Shown here: piece by piece, positions 49,401 to 57,100 of the stretch | Position numbering within the stretch: the first letter of the stretch is position 1 | Layout: each line of letters opens with the position of its first letter | From: Perca fluviatilis | Taxonomy: Eukaryota > Chordata > Actinopteri > Perciformes > Percidae | Length of the DNA stretch: 64,000 bases | Assembly (NCBI RefSeq): GCF_010015445.1 | Contig: NC_053119.1 | Span: 29,374,383 to 29,438,382, forward strand | Direction of reading: 5' to 3' | Position numbers and translations under genes: made by a program | Notes under the pieces: model-generated | Database searches by the model: none | What the model was told of the DNA's origin: nothing | Seen by the model: the letters and a program-made list of their open reading frames with translations, nothing else

Positions 49401-52400
49401 AAGTTAGAGCTGATTTGATCAACAATGCCACTCCCGTTCAAACTTAGGCAATCAGGCCAAGGGAGTGAACCCAGACCAAAATACTACTATGGATGCACAT
49501 GGAAGGTCTGGATAGGTATGCTAATATCTACAGCCATACTCGTTATGTTGTTATTTTGGTTCATAGATACCAAATATGACAGAGGAAGAAGGGAGGTTCA
49601 GGTGACTAGAACAAAGGGACAGATCACATTGTCATTTATTAGGGGAAACACAGGCACAGTCCTATTAGACCTATGCGACATAGTGCCATGCACCACCAAA
49701 GACAGGAGAGAGGAAGTCATATACATATGCGTCACGACCAACTCAGACAAGTGGTGTGGCAGTTGGAAGTGTGCCATAGCTAACACAGGCTCAGATTGGG
49801 GAAATGTGGGATGTGAACCATATGATACAATGCACCTTACGATAACACGTAGGGACCTGAAATCCAGACTGAGTGTCGGTAGAAAGCAGGAAGGACGATG
49901 CCAGGAACGGAAATGTAATACTATATATGTGACGTTGAAGGATCCAAAACCAGAGGATGCAGGGACTTATGTTATGGGATTGTATGCTGAAGGGAAAGAT
50001 CCATTAGGACAGTTCACCATTCAAGTCACAGACCCATGGAGTAATAGTACACTGTCCACATCCATTACTGTCCAGGTTGACGCAATGAACACAGGTATGG
50101 GTGTCCTGAAAGACTCTAAAGGGCCATTAGTAAAATATTTGAACCTAGAGGACTTTACCATTGAGGAAAGGTTGGAGATGGAAACTGGTTTCACACCCTC
50201 AGGTAACATGTGGCTCAAAATGATGAAATATACTGCTAGAACGCATAAAATGTCCGACTGTGTTATCTGTGCTAAAGCAAGACCTCATTTGGGGACAGTA
50301 CCATTCCCACTCTCACCGGTGGACGACCCTATTGGTTATAATTGTATGTTAAGTCTTTACAGTGATGTGACCATGGAAAGTGATGTCTGCAGGACCCTGT
50401 CTCTCCTGTATCCCAGAGTGCGTGCAATACAACTGCCTCCAGGAGTGGTCGCCTACCCTGGTAACTGTACTTGCATCACACAATCCAACAGCTCTACCAT
50501 GAATGTGAGACACCTACCTAAAAAGTTTTGTATGTACACCTACAACACATCTTCGTTCGTTCCCAATGTCACACAGCCGATGTTTAACAATCAGAGTAAG
50601 GGACTCGCTGATGTCTGGTGGATGTGTGGGACACAGCCCCGCCTTAGACCATCCTTAGCTGCTAAATGGGGGGGCACCTGCGCCTTAGTGTCCCTATTAT
50701 TGCCGATTACCATGCTTCCTATTAGCGCAGGTAAGCTAGAGGAGACAGTACAGTCTACCTATCACAAACATTCCTTGAAGAGGGCTAAAAGAGACACTGA
50801 CTTGGGTTTTGGTACCTGGGGAGACCCAAGCACCCCGTTCGGGTCTATAGATAGTAGGGTGTATATAGATGCAATTGGAATACCAAGGGGTGTACCAGAG
50901 GAGTTCAAAGCTCAGAATCAGATAGCAAAGGGTTTTGAGTCTATACTGCCCTGGATAACTACAAATAAGAATGTGGACTGGATAAACTATATATACTACA
51001 ACCAGCAGAGGTTTTTGAACCGGACTAGGGATGGCCTGAGGGGTGTGTCTGAACAATTAGCCACCTCCTCACTCATGGCACTTCAGAACCGTATGGCACT
51101 AGACATGTTGTTGGCAGAAAAAGGGTGTGTGTGCCACATGTTTGGAGATTGTTGTACATTTATTCCCAATAATACTGCCCCAGATGGTAGCATCACTAGA
51201 GCCTTGGAGGGGTTGACCTCTCTAGCCAATGAATTAGCAGAGAACTCGGGTGTGTCTGAAAACCCCATCACCAGTTGACTGGAGGACGTTTTTGGCAAAT
51301 ACAAAGCAATTGTGCTCTCCATGCTTATGTCTGTGGCAGTGTTTCTGGGCATATTGGTGTTGCATCCCTTGTTGTCGCACTCTGGTGAACAGATGGATTG
51401 ATGTGGCTCTGACCAAAAAAAGATCCCCATAAGATGCTCCTCCAGCGTACTCCATGCCCCTGTTGGGGATGAAGGACGGTGATGAGACTGATTCAGACAA
51501 TGAAGGAAGTGAATCACCAATGTAATGCTATGCTATATTAACCTTGCTTCTTCTTCCCCTAGTGCGGCAAATTGTTTACCAGTTTGAGGGCCATATAATC
51601 CTAAACTTAGTAGTATTCACACCTGAGGTGTGAAAAGGGGGATCTGTAAGAAATAAAAATAATCAGTCAAGCTGGCTGTGCTGTATGAGGATACAAATTA
51701 TAGTTGAATAGTATTGTGTGTTTAGTGTGTTTAGTGGAAGAGCACTGTGACAGCTTAGTCATGCAAAATGAGAAAAGGATACTGTGCAGAAAGCAGCACT
51801 GTATGACGGTGGTCAGAAAGCAACAAGAGTGCAGCAACGAAGTTAATATCAGTTTGATATCAGTTGACCATGAAAGTAAGTTACTTCTCAATCTGTGACT
51901 GACAACAGTGGCGCATTGTTCTTTCTGACCATCAGCATAGCTAAAGTCTGTCTAACAACTGATGAAGAGGGCGTGTGCCAAAAGACTGGGACCAGTCTGT
52001 GCACCAACCAGGGGACGCCAAGTCTAAACCACGGTACTCCTCCAACTTTTAATAAACAAATCAAAATGCTCTTAGAGACTGATATCTGAATTCATGTATA
52101 AGCCAGAAAATTCAGTCTGATGAGAGAAGCCTGTGTGCCTGCTCAACTCGGACCCGTGTACACGTTTATGCTCTTATGATTTTACTTAAATAAATACTTG
52201 TTAAACTTTTAAGTCCTCTCCTGTCTACTTAGTGGATTTTAACACGCACACTTAGCACCGCCCAAGACTATTGTGATTGGTTTAAAGAAACGGCAATGAA
52301 CGAGAGAAAGTTTTTCTTCCATCCCGGATTGCTGTGTGGACTAGCCAGACCCTCCTCCGCAACGCTGTGAAGGGAGGTCTGGCAATGCGAGACTAATGGA

Positions 52401-53943
52401 AACATGAAAAATAACATATGTTGTGTATGGTGATGATCAGATGCTTGCAGCTAATACAAACATTTGCTTTTAGATAATTTACAGGCTTTTTGACATAATG
52501 ACCAGCCGCAATCCCCATGCCAAAGAGTTCAAAGCTCCCCTGTGTTCTTTGAATTGGACTGAGAGTTCTTGTTGAGAGGCAAGGAATACTTGATCAGTTT
52601 GGTGATGAAAGATGGCACACCCCTTCACCGATCAAAAGGGTTTTTTTCAATTATGAAGCTTCTGTTCGTCATTTGAGTTCAAAAGTTCATATGATGCTCT
52701 CTTCTCTTCTGACTTTTTGCTGTCTACTCTTTTGTTTCTGTTTGAATTATTTCATCTTTAGTGTTTCAGTTCATACAAGTGTCAGACTGGTATGTATGGC
52801 ACTGTGTTCATATAAACGATTTTTGATGATATGATAACCTTGAAATATCACGCAGTATACAGTATTACATTTATACGCTTTATAATTGAAAGTATGTAAA
52901 AAGGTCTTCCTTTTGAAAATATATTTTTTCACTACAGTATATAAGCAAATGTACACCATATGATAATACCACGATAAACCATGAAACGGGTATATGGCTG
53001 CAACCCTAGTTCATATTTTCTGCTTTCCCAGTTCTGTTCTAAAAAATGTTCCTAGTTGCTTTAATGTCCTCGAGGTAAATCCTTTATTTCAAGGACCCTG
53101 CCACTACATACTCCTAAGGAGCACCCAGTAATTTTACAGTATTCAATTTCTTAGATTGACTAGAAAACAAATCTTTACCAACCAGGAATGTCAAGGGAGG
53201 TTAGAGTTAGCTTCTTAAGATCCAGCCCAGAATGCTTTCCCAAAAGTCTCAACAGTATTAGGTTTTTAAAAATAACTACAGCTTTATGTGGAAAAGTCAA
53301 TTTACAACTTTCAATGAACAACATTAATTGGTGCTTTCTTGAGGTATCTTGGTTTGCATGATCATATTGACAAAATATTTTCTTTTCTTTCTAATCTGTT
53401 ATGGGGTTCATCATCAATATAGACACCCTGATGTTGATGATTCCTGAACAGCTAGAGTTTCAGCGATTTCACTAATCGATTGAGACAGGATCACTTGGAG
53501 CTCCTCTTCAATTCAATCAGGGCATCAGGTAGAGATTTCATGAGTTCATGAATTGTCTTCAGATAAGTTGCTGTCATTTGAAAAGAGCAAAGTGGAACTT
53601 TGCTGATTTTCTACTGGCAAAAAGCCCGACGGATGATGCGAAGCAATGCGTTTTGCATCATTCTGCGGACTTGTGACATCAGTTACAATTCAATTCAATT
53701 TCATTTCATTTATAGTGTCAAATCCCGACAGGAGTTATCTCAAGACACGTAGAGTAGAGTAGGTCTAGACCACACTCTCTAATTTACAAAGACACAACAA
53801 TTCCCACAAGCAAGCATTTGGCGAGAAAAAAATCCTTTTCACAGGCAGAAACCTCGGACAGACCCTGGGTCTTGGTGGGCGGCCATCTGCCACTGCTGAT
53901 TGGGACACAAAAACACTGATACAGATATACAGAAATATGATTC

Positions 53944-53976
<33 letters not shown>

Positions 53977-54079
53977 GGCTTGTGATTGATGAGCTCCACT
54001 GGAGGCATGAAGGGAGGATGGGTGTTAATTATCTGCATGACACAGAGCAGGTGGAAAATCAGCAAACTTTCACATTAAG

Positions 54080-54111
<32 letters not shown>

Positions 54112-57100
54112 CTTTGTTTTTTTAGGGGGCTGGAATAACAATCCTACTGCAGGCCAGTTACAGGGCATTTTCCGCCCCCTGATGGTCCGGTGTCTCTCCA
54201 AACACTTCAGGCAACGTGGCGGCACAGGATGAGACAGTGTCCCTGTCTGTTGTTGAGATGTCCTCTGCTTTGCTAGCAGAAGAAACTGAAGAGCTTCCAT
54301 CCCCTTTTGCTGAACTTCGCTGCAGTTGCATGTAACCATAGCTACCTACCCACCCACTTTGGTGGCCTAGTCCTGTCATGAGTGCCATGGGAGCTTGGTG
54401 ACATGGATGCTGTACCAGCATCATTTGAGCTGAGCTACCACTTGCTTACACTTAAAAACAAAGGCCGGTTTACACACTGGATGCGTCGCGTGAGCGTGTC
54501 AGTTACGTGGCGTGTCCGATTTTATTTCGGCTCCCATGTTAACAGGTTAGAGCTTACACACTGCCTGCGTAACACGTGCGTCTAGAAATAGGACAGACGC
54601 CTATTATTCACGCGACACACAAGTGTGTTGGAAGCGTTTCCAGGCAAAATAGAATAGGAAAAGATGGTTATATGTCATTTAAACACAAATACATATTAAT
54701 AAATGACATGTTGATGTTTGAAAGTCTCTAGGTTTTGATATAAATGCACATATAAATGTAATAAAAAAACCTGATTTTCTAATATTGCACCTGTGAGTAC
54801 AGAACGAAATATTCTGTAGCCTATTTTGCCGTCAATACTGCCAATTTTGTCTTTGCTGTAATCAAATCAGTATACATTTATGTTTAACATGGTATTTCAT
54901 TTTATCAATGGGAAACATACATGTGTCCAGACAAGACAAGCAGCAGCAGCACCGCATCAGACACGTTTCTGGTGTGAAAAGACATAGAAATATCCACACA
55001 GCCACCACGCAGCTGACACGCAACAGAAACGCCACGCTCACTCCACGCAGGCAGTGTGTAAGTGGCCAAAGGAGGGTTGATGATTCCTTCTTAAGGGTCA
55101 GTGAAGGTGGTCAGGTCAGCTGAGCGGTTTATTCGCCAGTTTTCATCGGGGCAAGTCGTAAAAGTGTTTGTCCGTGCTGAGATTGGGTCAGAGGATGTCT
55201 TTCTTTTAAAGGAGCACATTCAAGAAACGCAGTTTTCGGAATTGACAATCATAATTTTTGGCTATTCTCATTAGTTGTGTCTGTCTTTCACAAACTAAGG
55301 CTACACCACGTTGCCAAACTGAACACTCTTGCTATTACAGAGTGTCAATACCCGTAAAAAACTGTGCAAAACAGTTCTGTTTCAAGGGTTTTAGCTCCTA
55401 TCCTCGTGTTCTGTAAAATGCCATAACTTGTACAGGACAAAATGTAGAAACTTGCACATCAGGTAAAGCCGTAACCATATTTGCATTTATATGTGTATGG
55501 TATAAAAATCGATACAGCATAGTATCGCAGTATTTTCCGTGGCTTATTGATTGCGCTGCAATCAGGTGTCTTGCCAGAAACTCTCTACATGAGCTGCAGC
55601 CGAACTGCGACTGATTGAACCTGCAACATTTGTGTTACAGGTTGAGTTTTATAAAAACAAAAAACACACATTCAGGAGGTGCTTTACTTCAGCCATATAA
55701 AAACGGCCTGTGAACGCACAGTGCCAGTTCTGCTTTCAAATGTTTAGTTAAAGTAAAAGGAGAGGCACTCAGCACAATGTGCTTTAATGTGGATATTTTC
55801 AACTTTAATATAATGCTTGATAGCTTAATGTAATTGTAGGTTTTCCTCTGAAGTAAAAGTACACAGTAAGTTAGTAGTAAAGACCTACAGTTGGGTAATT
55901 AAGTGCTTTGGGAGCCTTCTATAAGTTATTTCAAGTACAATGGTTCTGGAAAAAGCTACAAGCACCTACCGGCCCATTCCAAACGCTGCACTAGTTATAT
56001 AAATTGCACATGAGAATTGGTACTAGAATAATATAATCAGTTGCCTTTTTAGTCCACTAGATGGTGCAATTGAGTTATTTTTTATATTAAGAAATGTATC
56101 TTTTTAGATAAACTGGATGTTTTAGGACATAATTTGAAAATGGAAAAGAGGTAATCATTTTTTATATATTGCAGAATATCACAATACGTTTAAAATTGCA
56201 TTAAGATTGTATCGTGGGGCCTCTGTTGATTCTCACCCCTATTTAATTTAATATTGTGTTATATTCAATATATTATACTACTATTGTATTGCTAATTATA
56301 CTGTACATACTATTGTTAATAGTTAATATAATATGTTTGTATTACTACCATAACATACTCATTGGGTGGAACATGTGCTCGTTCAAAAGTTGTTTTAGTC
56401 GTGCAACAGAAAACTCTGATTCGACAGATAGCTGCAAAGATCTGAGGAGCAGTTAACAATAGTACTCATAAATCGACCGGAGTTTAGAAATGCCAACACA
56501 AAGAAAGCGGAAGGTGACGGACATCCGGCCAAAAATGAGGGACATTCAAAGAGATAGATGGCTTGTTTTACGGTTGAGTAAAATGACTACAAGGTCAGCC
56601 AGATGCTCTTACTTGTAGTTATCATCAGATGCTCCCACACTTTATTGGTCCTCTTTGACAAACTGATGACTGCAACTCCATTTCCAACTTTAGCTGTGCT
56701 TCTGTCATCATCAACAGGTTCAAACAGGAAGGCTTCAAACAGATATGGAGGGTAATGCACCTGTGCAGAAAAGAAAGTGGAAAACATTGCATAGTGTATA
56801 GTGCATTGTGTATACCCAACTCCCTTTCAAAAATCGTGCTCTTACATTTGTTTAAACTTAATGTGTCTATACATTATAATATAAAGACATGGCTGTGACG
56901 TTAAGAATGTAATCTTTTGTCTATAGCTAACGACTAACCTTAGACCAAGAAAGGTAATGCTAACGTTATATCCTAGCTAGTTAGCTATATAGCTACAGTC
57001 TAATGATTATATCCTTGTTATGTTCTTTATTCATGAGTATCTACTAACGTTACCGTTACGTGATATGACAAATTAAAGCTAATAGAGCGTGTCACGTGTG

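Larger units (their letters stand above)
41768..52250 (+). mobile_element. Endogenous retrovirus provirus, complete structure
   Basis: The provirus is 10,483 bp: 5' LTR, tRNA-Trp primer site, leader, gag, protease, putative 2H-like domain, RT, RNase H, integrase with GPY/F-type C-terminus, env, polypurine tract and 3' LTR. It is flanked by CTTA on both sides. The integrase end overlaps the env start by 23 nt in another frame, the env ectodomain has a furin-type site, and the integrase C-terminus carries LGPYGRGEV; these fit a gamma/epsilon-type virus. The LTRs differ at 7 substitutions and 2 one-base indels over 606 bp, so insertion was recent. It lies antisense inside dnaaf4 intron 2. Gag and pol carry several frame lesions, so this copy is defective. 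Confidence 0.96.
41532..52395 (-). mobile_element. Family A copy split by the provirus
   Basis: 41532-41767 and 52251-52395 are the two parts of one minus-strand family A copy; its start TAGTCTCGC reads from 52395. The join is at the 4-bp duplication CTTA, present on both sides of the provirus. The retrovirus is therefore younger than this copy. Confidence 0.85.

Noticed and set aside
49425..51278. Domesticated env (syncytin-like host gene)
   Set aside because: The frame is open, but it lies in a young provirus, stops before the membrane span and has a later frameshift; no sign of host selection is visible.
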